Below are positions 1 through 5,093 of a stretch of DNA of 5,093 nucleotides, in pieces. The stretch is from Flavobacteriaceae bacterium UBA6231 (GTDB lineage Bacteria > Bacteroidota > Bacteroidia > Flavobacteriales > Flavobacteriaceae). Location of the stretch: NCBI GenBank assembly GCA_002441545.1, contig DJWL01000087.1:1-5093 (forward strand), given 5' to 3'. How positions within the stretch are numbered: the first letter of the stretch is position 1; every line of letters starts with the position of its first letter. The notes beneath the pieces are model-generated. The model was not told where the DNA came from. It was given only the letters and a program-made list of their open reading frames with translations, and ran no database searches. The position numbers and the translations under genes were made by a program.

Positions 1-1298
1 GCTAGTTTTGCTGTTTCAAGAGAGTCGAACTTTTTGTAATAAACAAAATGTTTATTACTAACAGAATCAAAGAAAAAGTCAACATTAATAATATTACTTG
101 CTTTTAAACCATCTATAAATACATCTCTTTTTTCAATATCTGAGTAGGCCCCAAGAATTAGATAATAGCCACTTTCAATCGTTTTAATGTTTTTAATAAT
201 TTTTATAAGATTTGGGCTTTCAGCAAAATCTAAATTATTTGATTTTTTAGTTTCAGAACTAACAGGTTGCTTGTTCTCAATTTCTGTAAAGTCAATATCC
301 CGATTTGTAGAGACATTTTTTGTTTGTTCCTTTTTATAAGAGATTATTCCAGTATTTTCTTTTGATTCTGAATCAACTTTCAACCAAGCGTCTTTATTAC
401 TGGTTTGTCTAATAGTGTGCAGTGCATTTAAGGCTTCTTGGGCGGTTTCATAACTACCGTAAGCAACTTCATGCAAACCATACTTATTAACACCAAGTTT
501 TCTTGCTTTAAATCCTTCGGCCACTAACTGTTCAATCTTTTTATCGCAGTTTTCTTCAACCCTAAAGGCACCGGCAACGATATGATAGTTGCCAACTTGC
601 TTAGTTACATTAAACGTAACTGCAGGTAGTGGGTTTTCAATAACGAAAGTTGCTTGTTGAATTTTATTATCTAGTTGTTGCAAGGCCTCTTCTTGCGCTA
701 ATTGATTATGAGTTTCAATTTTATTTACATAATAATTAGAGGCTACAAAACCACCTAAAGTCAATGCAATTACTGCAACGGCTGCGTATCTAAAATAAGG
801 AATAGACTTGCGTTTTTCTGGAGTAAAAACAATAGGTACGTCCTTTTCAATAGCTTCGACCGTTTCTTTATAAACTTCGCGTGTTATTGCTGGTGATACA
901 AATTGAGATAATCCAAACGCATCAGTTAAATAATTATGATGATATGATGGTTCAAATTGTATTTTGCCTTCATTGTTAAATACAACATCTCCAATATTAT
1001 TAAATGTAAGTGTTTCACCTTGGGTTAAAAGTGATTTTAAAATTTTAACTCGCTTTTGAATTTTTTCATTAGCAACTTCAAAAGGGATTTTTTCAACATC
1101 AGCAATATAATGAGCTAATAAACCATCATTTTTTTGAATTTGCTCGTTAAATGATATTGTTTTATTTGGCGGATAAAATGTATTGGTTGATACATTAATA
1201 GTAGCCGATGCACGTTGTGTTAAAAACGCACCAAACTCAGGTACAGTCACACATTCATATCTATAAAGTAAGTCGCTGATGTAGGTCTCTAATTGCAT
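1..1298 (-). CDS. HU-domain/SPOR-domain membrane protein, C-terminus cut by window edge
   Basis: My own translation gives an open frame of 432 complete codons from the ATG at 1298-1296 to the left edge, with no stop, so the C-terminus is missing. That ATG encodes the only methionine in the fragment. Residues 1-155 look like the tandem HU-like module seen in Bacteroidota (the CCDC81-type bacterial HU families), with YECVTVPEFGAFL near residues 14-26 and LTFNNIGDVVF near 97-107. A basic KRK at 162-164 precedes one transmembrane helix at about 169-187, which predicts a cytoplasmic N-terminus and a periplasmic C-terminus. Residues 236-308 form a SPOR-like domain (NYHIVAGAF start), the type that binds denuded peptidoglycan at division sites. 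After a polar linker (309-375), residues 376-432 begin a second similar unit (GYYLILGAY start). I infer a role linking the nucleoid or a cytoplasmic partner to septal wall; this is not demonstrated. It is divergent from dprA, a pairing I recall from other flavobacteria. The family call is firm and the function is open. Confidence 0.85.
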   Translation of the reverse strand, partial: MQLETYISDLLYRYECVTVPEFGAFLTQRASATINVSTNTFYPPNKTISFNEQIQKNDGLLAHYIADVEKIPFEVANEKIQKRVKILKSLLTQGETLTFNNIGDVVFNNEGKIQFEPSYHHNYLTDAFGLSQFVSPAITREVYKETVEAIEKDVPIVFTPEKRKSIPYFRYAAVAVIALTLGGFVASNYYVNKIETHNQLAQEEALQQLDNKIQQATFVIENPLPAVTFNVTKQVGNYHIVAGAFRVEENCDKKIEQLVAEGFKARKLGVNKYGLHEVAYGSYETAQEALNALHTIRQTSNKDAWLKVDSESKENTGIISYKKEQTKNVSTNRDIDFTEIENKQPVSSETKKSNNLDFAESPNLIKIIKNIKTIESGYYLILGAYSDIEKRDVFIDGLKASNIINVDFFFDSVSNKHFVYYKKFDSLETAKL

Positions 1299-1403
1299 AA
1301 AAACAAAGTTAAAAAATTATGCTGATGGATAACATTTTGTTAAAACTATTTATTAACATCATAAAAAATTACTTACTTGTATCCTTTAAATCAAAGTTTT
1401 AGA
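1299..1403. other. Divergent intergenic region between the HU/SPOR gene and dprA
   Basis: This is a 105-bp AT-rich spacer between two divergent starts. On the minus strand it holds the possible TAACTTTG box. On the plus strand I found no convincing TAnnTTTG box for dprA; TAACATTTTG at 1330-1339 has the right bases but the wrong internal spacing. There is no strong hairpin and no Shine-Dalgarno sequence before the dprA ATG, where the sequence is A/T-rich, as is common for Bacteroidota translation starts. Confidence 0.6.
1304..1311 (-). promoter_or_regulatory. Possible -7 promoter box of the HU/SPOR gene
   Basis: The minus strand reads TAACTTTG here, an exact match to the Bacteroidota -7 consensus TAnnTTTG. 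It ends only 5 bp before the ATG at 1298. No good TTG (-33 element) lies 19-21 bp upstream; only a weak TGT/GTT appears near 1331-1334. If real, transcription would start at or within a few bases of the start codon. A chance match in AT-rich DNA is quite possible. Confidence 0.4.
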
Positions 1404-2507
1404 ATGACAGAAAATAACCTACTGAGTGTTTTGGCTTTACAACATGTAACCAATATTGGTGATATTACCGCCAAAAAGCTCATTTCGCATTGTGGATCAG
1501 CCGAAGCAGTCTTTAAAGAAAAGAAACATAATCTTCTTAAAATTGAAGGTATTGGGAATTTAATTATTAATGATTTGTTTGAACCAATTCATTTTAAAGC
1601 AGCCGAAGAAGAACTTCATTTTATAAATAGCAATAACATTTCCTGTTTATACTTTAATGAAGAAGATTATCCAGACAAATTAATGCATTGTATTGATGGT
1701 CCTGTTTTATTATTCCAATCTGGGAATATAAATTTAAAACAGCAACATATTATCAGCATTGTTGGAACTAGAAAAATTACTACTCAAGGAATTGCTTTTT
1801 GTGAAAATTTAGTTGAACAATTAACTCCATATAATCCGGTTATTGTTTCTGGGTTTGCTTACGGAACAGATATTACGGCTCATAAAGCAGCATTGAAACA
1901 TAACTTACAAACCATAGGATGTTTGGCACACGGATTAAATCAAATATATCCAAAAGTGCATAAAAAATACATGGCAGAAATTGAAAACAATGGTGGGTTT
2001 TTTACGGATTTTTGGAGTAGTGATACATTTGATAAAAACAATTTTTTAAAACGAAACAGAATAATCGCAGGTTTAAGCGAGGCTACCATAGTAATTGAAT
2101 CTGCAGAACGCGGTGGTAGCCTTGTAACTGCTGATATTGCCAACTCTTATAACCGTGATGTGTTTGCGGTTCCTGGAAGAACAACAGATTCACAAAGTAT
2201 AGGGTGTAATAATTTAATTAAATACCAAAAGGCACAAATACTTACAAACCCAGCAGATATTCCTTATGTATTAAATTGGGAGCTAGAAACTTCTGTAAAA
2301 ACAAGTATTCAGAAACAATTATTTGTAGAACTTGATGACCAAGAAAAAAGTATTTATAACTACCTTAAAGAGAATAATAAGCAACAACTTGACACCATAG
2401 CTTTAAATTGCCAAATGCCCATTTTTAAAATAGCAAGTTTATTATTAAATATGGAATTGAAAGGAGTTATTAGACCCTTACCAGGAAAATTATTTGAGCT
2501 TATTTAG
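1404..2507 (+). CDS. dprA: DNA-processing protein DprA (Smf)
   Basis: The protein has 367 residues. DprA binds incoming single-stranded DNA in the cytoplasm and loads RecA on it during natural transformation; many non-competent bacteria also keep it. I chose the ATG at 1404 because MTENNLLSVLALQHV matches the usual family N-terminus; the frame can be extended to a TTG at 1377, adding nine unlike residues. Residues 8-65 form a helix-hairpin-helix region (NIGDITAKKL, KIEGIG). The Rossmann-type DprA core runs from about 75 to 285, with SIVGTRK at 118-124, SGFAYGTD at 149-156, LAHGLNQIYP at 174-183, FLKRNRIIAGLS at 214-225, GGSLVTA at 237-243 and VFAVPGR at 253-259. Residues 305-367 look like the C-terminal winged-helix domain. 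Core motifs and length are intact, so it should be functional. Its 3' end overlaps a convergent small gene by 18 bp. No competence genes lie in the window to support transformation here. Confidence 0.96.
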   Translation: MTENNLLSVLALQHVTNIGDITAKKLISHCGSAEAVFKEKKHNLLKIEGIGNLIINDLFEPIHFKAAEEELHFINSNNISCLYFNEEDYPDKLMHCIDGPVLLFQSGNINLKQQHIISIVGTRKITTQGIAFCENLVEQLTPYNPVIVSGFAYGTDITAHKAALKHNLQTIGCLAHGLNQIYPKVHKKYMAEIENNGGFFTDFWSSDTFDKNNFLKRNRIIAGLSEATIVIESAERGGSLVTADIANSYNRDVFAVPGRTTDSQSIGCNNLIKYQKAQILTNPADIPYVLNWELETSVKTSIQKQLFVELDDQEKSIYNYLKENNKQQLDTIALNCQMPIFKIASLLLNMELKGVIRPLPGKLFELI

Positions 2508-2666
2508 TTTTTTATATTCAAGCAAAAAGTTAATAATAATTCCTATGATTATCACAACTCCAATCAACACAATCCAATGATTACCTTTATCGGACAGGAA
2601 ATGTGATATAATCATAAATATTTGAGAAAGAGTCATTAAAACGGTAAACCAAACAAGTTTTTTCAT
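2490..2666 (-). CDS. Small two-helix membrane protein, unknown function, downstream of trpS
   Basis: This is a 58-residue frame that begins with ATG AAA AAA at 2666 and ends with TAA at 2490-2492. I do not recognise the family. The sequence starts MKKLVWF and shows two hydrophobic stretches, about residues 4-23 and 31-49 (the second is almost all I, V, G and L), joined by a short polar turn, SDKGNH. The basic N-terminus and the Lys-rich C-terminus (YKKLNKLK) suggest both ends face the cytoplasm. The ATG lies only 2 bp after the trpS stop codon, which suggests co-transcription and translational coupling. The gene fills nearly all the space between trpS and dprA, and its final six codons including the stop lie opposite the last codons of dprA. 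Support is the membrane-like composition, the coupled spacing and the lack of any other use for this gap. Conservation in relatives is not known to me, so existence is likely but not certain. Confidence 0.68.
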   Translation of the reverse strand: MKKLVWFTVLMTLSQIFMIISHFLSDKGNHWIVLIGVVIIIGIIINFLLEYKKLNKLK

Positions 2667-2668
2667 AT

Positions 2669-3637
2669 TTAATACCCAACCTTTTCTCTCACTCTTTTCA
2701 AAACATCATTAGCTACCAATTTAGCTTTAGAAGCTCCAATAGCTAATGCTTTGTCAATTTCATCTAAGTTATTAATAAAGTAGTTGTAACGTTCTCGTTG
2801 TACGGCAAACGTATCTGTAATAAGCTCAAAAACAGCTTGCTTTGCATGACCGTAACCATAATTACCGTTTTCGTAATTGGTTTTCATAGCTTCAATTTGC
2901 TCCTTGTTTGCCAATAAACTATAAATGGCAAAACAGTTGCAGGTTTTCCAATCTTTAGGATCTTCTAGGGGTGTACTATCTGTTTGAATAGACATAATCT
3001 GTTTACGTAGTTTCTTATCATCTAAAAATATATTGATGATGTTTCCTCTACTTTTACTCATTTTTTCGCCATCGGTGCCAGGGATCAGCATATTGTTTTC
3101 TTGAATTTTTCCTTCTGGCAACACAAAAGTTTCTCCCATTTTAGCGTGAAAACGAGAAACAACATCGCGAGTCATTTCTATATGTTGTAATTGATCTTTT
3201 CCAACAGGAATGATATTGGCGTCGTACAATAAAATATCGGCAGCCATAAGCATTGGATAGGTAAACAAGCCAGCATTTACATCTTCAAGTCTATCAGCTT
3301 TATCTTTAAAACTATGCGCCAAAGTTAATCGCTGATAGGGAAAAAAACAGCTTAAATACCATGATAGTTCTGTTACTTGAGGCACATCACTTTGTCTGTA
3401 AAAAACAGTTTTTTCAATATCTAAACCAAATGCTAACCAAGTTGCTGCTGTAGAATAGGTATTATCACGTAATTCTTTTGCATCTTTAATTTGAGTTAAG
3501 GTATGCAAATTTGCAATAAACAGAAAAGAATCATTTTTTGGGTCATTAGCCATTTCAATAGCGGGTATTATGGCTCCTAAAATATTGCCTAAATGTGGTG
3601 TTCCTGTACTTTGTATGCCTGTAAGTATTCTTGCCAT
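2669..3637 (-). CDS. trpS: Tryptophan--tRNA ligase
   Basis: The protein has 322 residues, normal for a bacterial class I tryptophanyl-tRNA synthetase. It activates tryptophan with ATP and charges tRNA-Trp in the cytoplasm. The start is the ATG at 3637: MARILTGIQSTGTPHLGN is the standard N-terminus. The frame stays open 20 codons further upstream, but that stretch contains the promoter and a leader hairpin, so it is not coding. Visible motifs are the HIGH-equivalent PHLGN at residues 14-18, the tryptophan-pocket segment YPMLMAADILLY at 127-138, GKDQLQH at 146-152 and the KMSKS loop at 192-196. The C-terminal helical region is about 200-322. All catalytic signatures are intact. It has its own promoter on the minus strand, shares a divergent spacer with plsC, and is followed 2 bp after its stop by a small membrane-protein gene. 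Confidence 0.97.
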   Translation of the reverse strand: MARILTGIQSTGTPHLGNILGAIIPAIEMANDPKNDSFLFIANLHTLTQIKDAKELRDNTYSTAATWLAFGLDIEKTVFYRQSDVPQVTELSWYLSCFFPYQRLTLAHSFKDKADRLEDVNAGLFTYPMLMAADILLYDANIIPVGKDQLQHIEMTRDVVSRFHAKMGETFVLPEGKIQENNMLIPGTDGEKMSKSRGNIINIFLDDKKLRKQIMSIQTDSTPLEDPKDWKTCNCFAIYSLLANKEQIEAMKTNYENGNYGYGHAKQAVFELITDTFAVQRERYNYFINNLDEIDKALAIGASKAKLVANDVLKRVREKVGY

Positions 3638-3644
3638 AATATAC

Positions 3645-3658
3645 CTCACAATAGTGAG
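3645..3658 (-). promoter_or_regulatory. Hairpin in the trpS leader over a Shine-Dalgarno-like sequence
   Basis: In the transcript direction this reads CTCAC, TATT, GTGAG: a perfect 5-bp stem with a 4-base loop, extendable by one U-G pair. The 3' arm runs into GAGG, which sits 6 bases before the trpS ATG, an ideal Shine-Dalgarno distance. The stem would hide that sequence. A role in translation is inference, because Bacteroidota ribosomes generally make little use of Shine-Dalgarno pairing. Confidence 0.45.
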
Positions 3659-3694
3659 AATCTTATTAAAATTAAACGGACCTTGTTTATTGAG

Positions 3695-3725
3695 CAAAGG
3701 TAATTTTTTTAGTAGAATTGCTCAA
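3695..3725 (-). promoter_or_regulatory. trpS promoter (Bacteroidota -33/-7 type)
   Basis: The minus strand carries TTG (3725-3723), a 20-bp spacer, then TACCTTTG (3702-3695). Both boxes and the spacing fit the Bacteroidota primary sigma factor consensus (TTG, about 19-21 bp, TAnnTTTG). The expected start near 3690 would give a leader of roughly 50-55 bases before the trpS ATG. Confidence 0.75.
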
Positions 3726-3735
3726 TACAAATGTG

Positions 3736-3743
3736 TATTTTTG
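3736..3743 (+). promoter_or_regulatory. Possible -7 promoter box of plsC
   Basis: TATTTTTG matches TAnnTTTG and ends 6 bp before the plsC ATG at 3750. The nearest TTG (3718-3720) is only 15 bp upstream, shorter than usual, so the -33 element is weak. GAGAGG follows directly but is too close to the ATG (1 base) to act as a normal Shine-Dalgarno. If the box is used, the mRNA would have almost no leader. Confidence 0.45.
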
Positions 3744-3749
3744 AGAGGT

Positions 3750-4487
3750 ATGAAGATATTTAAATATATATTTTGGATTTTATACCGCATTTGGTTTTAC
3801 ATTCTTGTGGCAATACCAATTATAATTATGTTTCCAGTGCTTATAATTTCTATTTTAAAAGAATCTTGGTATCCTTTCTTTTTTAAATTAGCTCGCATTT
3901 GGGCCAAGTTTATTTTAATTGGAATGGGATTTAAAGTGAAAATTGAAACCCAACAAATTCCTGAAAAAGATAAAAGCTATATGTTTATTGCCAACCATAC
4001 CTCTATGGCAGATATTATGCTTATGCTTGTTTCAGTAAAAAACCCATTTGTTTTTGTTGGCAAAAAAGAACTAGCTAAAATTCCACTTTTTGGTTTTTTC
4101 TATAAACGTACTTGTATTCTGGTTGATAGAAATTCTGCCAAAAGCAGACAAGCTGTTTTTTTAAGAGCGCAACGACGATTAAAATCTGGATTAAGTATCT
4201 GTATTTTTCCAGAAGGAGGCGTGCCCGAAGAGCATATTTTGCTAGATGAGTTTAAAGATGGTGCTTTTAGATTGGCTATTAACCATCACATTCCAATTGT
4301 GCCTATAACATTTGCAGATAATAAAAAACGCTTTTCTTATACCCTTTTTAGTGGTGGTCCAGGTATGATGCGTGTAAAAATTCATGAGTTTTTAGAAACT
4401 AAAACTTTGAATATTAATGATACAAAAAGTTTAAATTCTAAAGCAAGGGAAATTATATTAAACCAACTTATGGTTTATTCAAAATAA
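3750..4487 (+). CDS. plsC: Lysophospholipid acyltransferase (1-acyl-sn-glycerol-3-phosphate acyltransferase, PlsC family)
   Basis: The protein has 245 residues, usual for the family. These membrane-bound enzymes place an acyl chain on lysophosphatidic acid to make phosphatidic acid, the precursor of membrane phospholipids. Visible features are a long hydrophobic N-terminal anchor at about 7-36; the catalytic HxxxxD motif as NHTSMAD with H83 and D88; the second block GKKELAKIPLFG (104-115) with VDRN at 125-128; the glycerol-phosphate-binding block FPEGG at 153-157; and IPIVPITF at 181-188. The start is the ATG at 3750, which gives the expected MKIFKYIFWILYRIW N-terminus. The frame is open 60 codons further upstream, but that stretch lies opposite the trpS start and its promoter. 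The gene stands alone, with a terminator hairpin beginning 4 bp after its stop. Acyl-acceptor specificity cannot be read from sequence; other lipids of this family, such as ornithine lipids, are possible. Confidence 0.9.
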   Translation: MKIFKYIFWILYRIWFYILVAIPIIIMFPVLIISILKESWYPFFFKLARIWAKFILIGMGFKVKIETQQIPEKDKSYMFIANHTSMADIMLMLVSVKNPFVFVGKKELAKIPLFGFFYKRTCILVDRNSAKSRQAVFLRAQRRLKSGLSICIFPEGGVPEEHILLDEFKDGAFRLAINHHIPIVPITFADNKKRFSYTLFSGGPGMMRVKIHEFLETKTLNINDTKSLNSKAREIILNQLMVYSK

Positions 4488-4514
4488 AAACTGCTCTTGG
4501 GGAAGAGCAGTTTT
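4487..4514. terminator. Bidirectional Rho-independent terminator after plsC
   Basis: CTGCTCTT (4491-4498), a GGGG loop, and AAGAGCAG (4503-4510) form a perfect 8-bp stem. AAAA at 4487-4490 and TTTT at 4511-4514 flank it and can extend the stem to 12 bp. On the plus strand the T run follows the stem; on the minus strand the A-rich stretch 4481-4490 supplies the U tract. It can therefore end transcripts of plsC and of the converging outer-membrane protein gene. Confidence 0.88.
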
Positions 4515-4517
4515 CTT

Positions 4518-4548
4518 GATATTTCTTCAAGAGTTTTAAAGAAATATC
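4518..4548. repeat. Second inverted repeat between plsC and the outer-membrane protein gene
   Basis: GATATTTCTT (4518-4527) and AAGAAATATC (4539-4548) form a perfect 10-bp AT-rich stem with an 11-base loop, extendable outward by T-G, T-A and C-G pairs (4515-4517 with 4549-4551). No T run follows in either direction, so it is not a classic terminator. It lies 3' of both converging genes and could protect RNA 3' ends or help termination; this is inference. Confidence 0.65.
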
Positions 4549-4565
4549 GAGGCCTAACCAAAAAC

Positions 4566-5093
4566 CTAAAACTTAAATCCAATGCCTGTATAAACACCTA
4601 TAAAATAGGGTTTGAAATTGCCAGAAGTATTATTAAATGTGTTGATTTGATATTTAAATAAAGGCTCTAAATTCAAATCTATTTTTTTAGTTATTTTATA
4701 ATTTATTCCTAAACCAAAATTAGCACTATAACTCACTTTGTTTAAGTTTGCAGCTTCACCAATTTTTGTTCGACGTCCTTCAAATTCAGAAAACAATTCA
4801 TTATTGCTTAATATGAATGAACTAAAACCACCAATAACATTAAATCCAAATTTTTTATTGATAATGGCATATTCAATTTCTAATGGAATTTCAATATATC
4901 CTAAAGATTGATTAATTGATGTGTTTGAAGTTTTAATGAAGTTTTCATTATTTGCATTACTTAAACTTTCACCACTTATAAGAGAAATATTATCTGGATT
5001 ATCACCAGTGTTAATGTTTTTTAAAGAACTAACACTTGGATTTAGTCCAACGGACTCAAAAACAACTACGTTATTGGTGTTGTAGCCTAAATT
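4566..5093 (-). CDS. Outer-membrane beta-barrel protein, C-terminal part only
   Basis: The minus-strand frame is open from the right edge to TAG at 4566-4568, giving the last 175 residues; the start lies outside the window. A short in-frame TTG at 4796 is internal, not the start. From about residue 60 of the fragment it alternates polar and hydrophobic residues in beta-strand fashion: SLGYIEIPLEIEY (63-75), KFGFNVIGGFSSFIL (81-95), VSYSANFGLGINYKI (120-134), IDLNLEPLFKYQIN (138-151) and YFIGVYTGIGFKF (163-175). The final phenylalanine is the usual signal for barrel insertion by BamA. Residues 18-60 are rich in Ser and Asn and probably form a surface loop or a linker to the missing N-terminal part. 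The strand patterns fit the small porin-like barrels of Bacteroidota. Cargo and role are unknown. Relatives are sometimes found near ECF sigma and anti-sigma genes, but that is memory and cannot be checked here. Confidence 0.8.
   Translation of the reverse strand, partial: NLGYNTNNVVVFESVGLNPSVSSLKNINTGDNPDNISLISGESLSNANNENFIKTSNTSINQSLGYIEIPLEIEYAIINKKFGFNVIGGFSSFILSNNELFSEFEGRRTKIGEAANLNKVSYSANFGLGINYKITKKIDLNLEPLFKYQINTFNNTSGNFKPYFIGVYTGIGFKF

Noticed and set aside
1377..1403. TTG start extending dprA by nine residues
   Set aside because: The ATG at 1404 gives the normal family N-terminus; the added residues do not resemble DprA.
1940..2143. Minus-strand open frame of 67 codons inside dprA
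   Set aside because: It lies wholly antisense to the conserved DprA core, has no promoter or neighbour of its own, and its translation resembles no protein I know.
3638..3694. A T box riboswitch or Trp-rich attenuator leader for trpS
   Set aside because: The leader is only about 50 bases, with no Trp-codon-rich small frame, no T box sequence and no terminator.
3638..3697. Upstream extension of the trpS frame by 20 codons
   Set aside because: The extra stretch contains the promoter -7 box and leader hairpin, and MARILTGIQ is the standard TrpRS start.
3570..3749. Upstream extension of the plsC frame by 60 codons
   Set aside because: It runs opposite the trpS start and through both promoters; the ATG at 3750 gives a normal PlsC N-terminus and length.
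4566..4796. A separate 76-residue gene on the minus strand
   Set aside because: The frame continues without a stop to the window edge with the same beta-strand character, so this is only the C-terminal part of a larger barrel protein.
1..5093. Mobile element, CRISPR array, tRNA or defence island
   Set aside because: No terminal repeats, transposase or integrase motifs, spaced direct repeats or tRNA-like folds were seen; gene content is housekeeping.

Overview
The window is an ordinary-looking stretch of chromosome from a low-GC member of the Bacteroidota, most likely the family Flavobacteriaceae. The evidence is the AT-rich composition, promoter-like TAnnTTTG boxes of the Bacteroidota sigma factor, and proteins of recognisable flavobacterial style: an HU/SPOR membrane protein beside dprA, the Bacteroidota form of DprA, and an outer-membrane barrel ending in phenylalanine. 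No mobile element, tRNA, rRNA or CRISPR array is visible.

Layout from left to right. (1) A minus-strand gene leaves the window at base 1. It encodes a membrane protein with a cytoplasmic HU-like N-terminus, one transmembrane helix, and one clear plus one truncated SPOR-type repeat. (2) A 105-bp divergent spacer separates it from dprA on the plus strand, whose likely start is the ATG at 1404. (3) dprA converges on a two-gene minus-strand unit made of trpS (2669-3637) and, 2 bp downstream of it, a 58-residue two-helix membrane protein (2490-2666). The last 18 bp of the small gene overlap the end of dprA. (4) A 112-bp divergent spacer carries interleaved promoter elements for trpS and for a plsC-type acyltransferase (3750-4487). 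(5) A bidirectional terminator hairpin and a second, 10-bp-stem hairpin lie between plsC and the converging minus-strand gene for an outer-membrane beta-barrel protein (stop at 4566), which is cut by the right edge of the window.

The genes are mostly housekeeping: tryptophan charging, phosphatidic acid synthesis, DNA processing during transformation or recombination, and cell-envelope proteins. They do not form one pathway. The points worth a second look are the duplicated SPOR region in the HU/SPOR protein, the unrecognised small gene coupled to trpS, -7-like boxes only 5-6 bp from two start codons (possible leaderless or near-leaderless mRNAs), a hairpin covering a Shine-Dalgarno-like sequence in the trpS leader, and tandem hairpins with alternative pairings after plsC. 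I found no convincing evidence of a wholly new multi-gene system.
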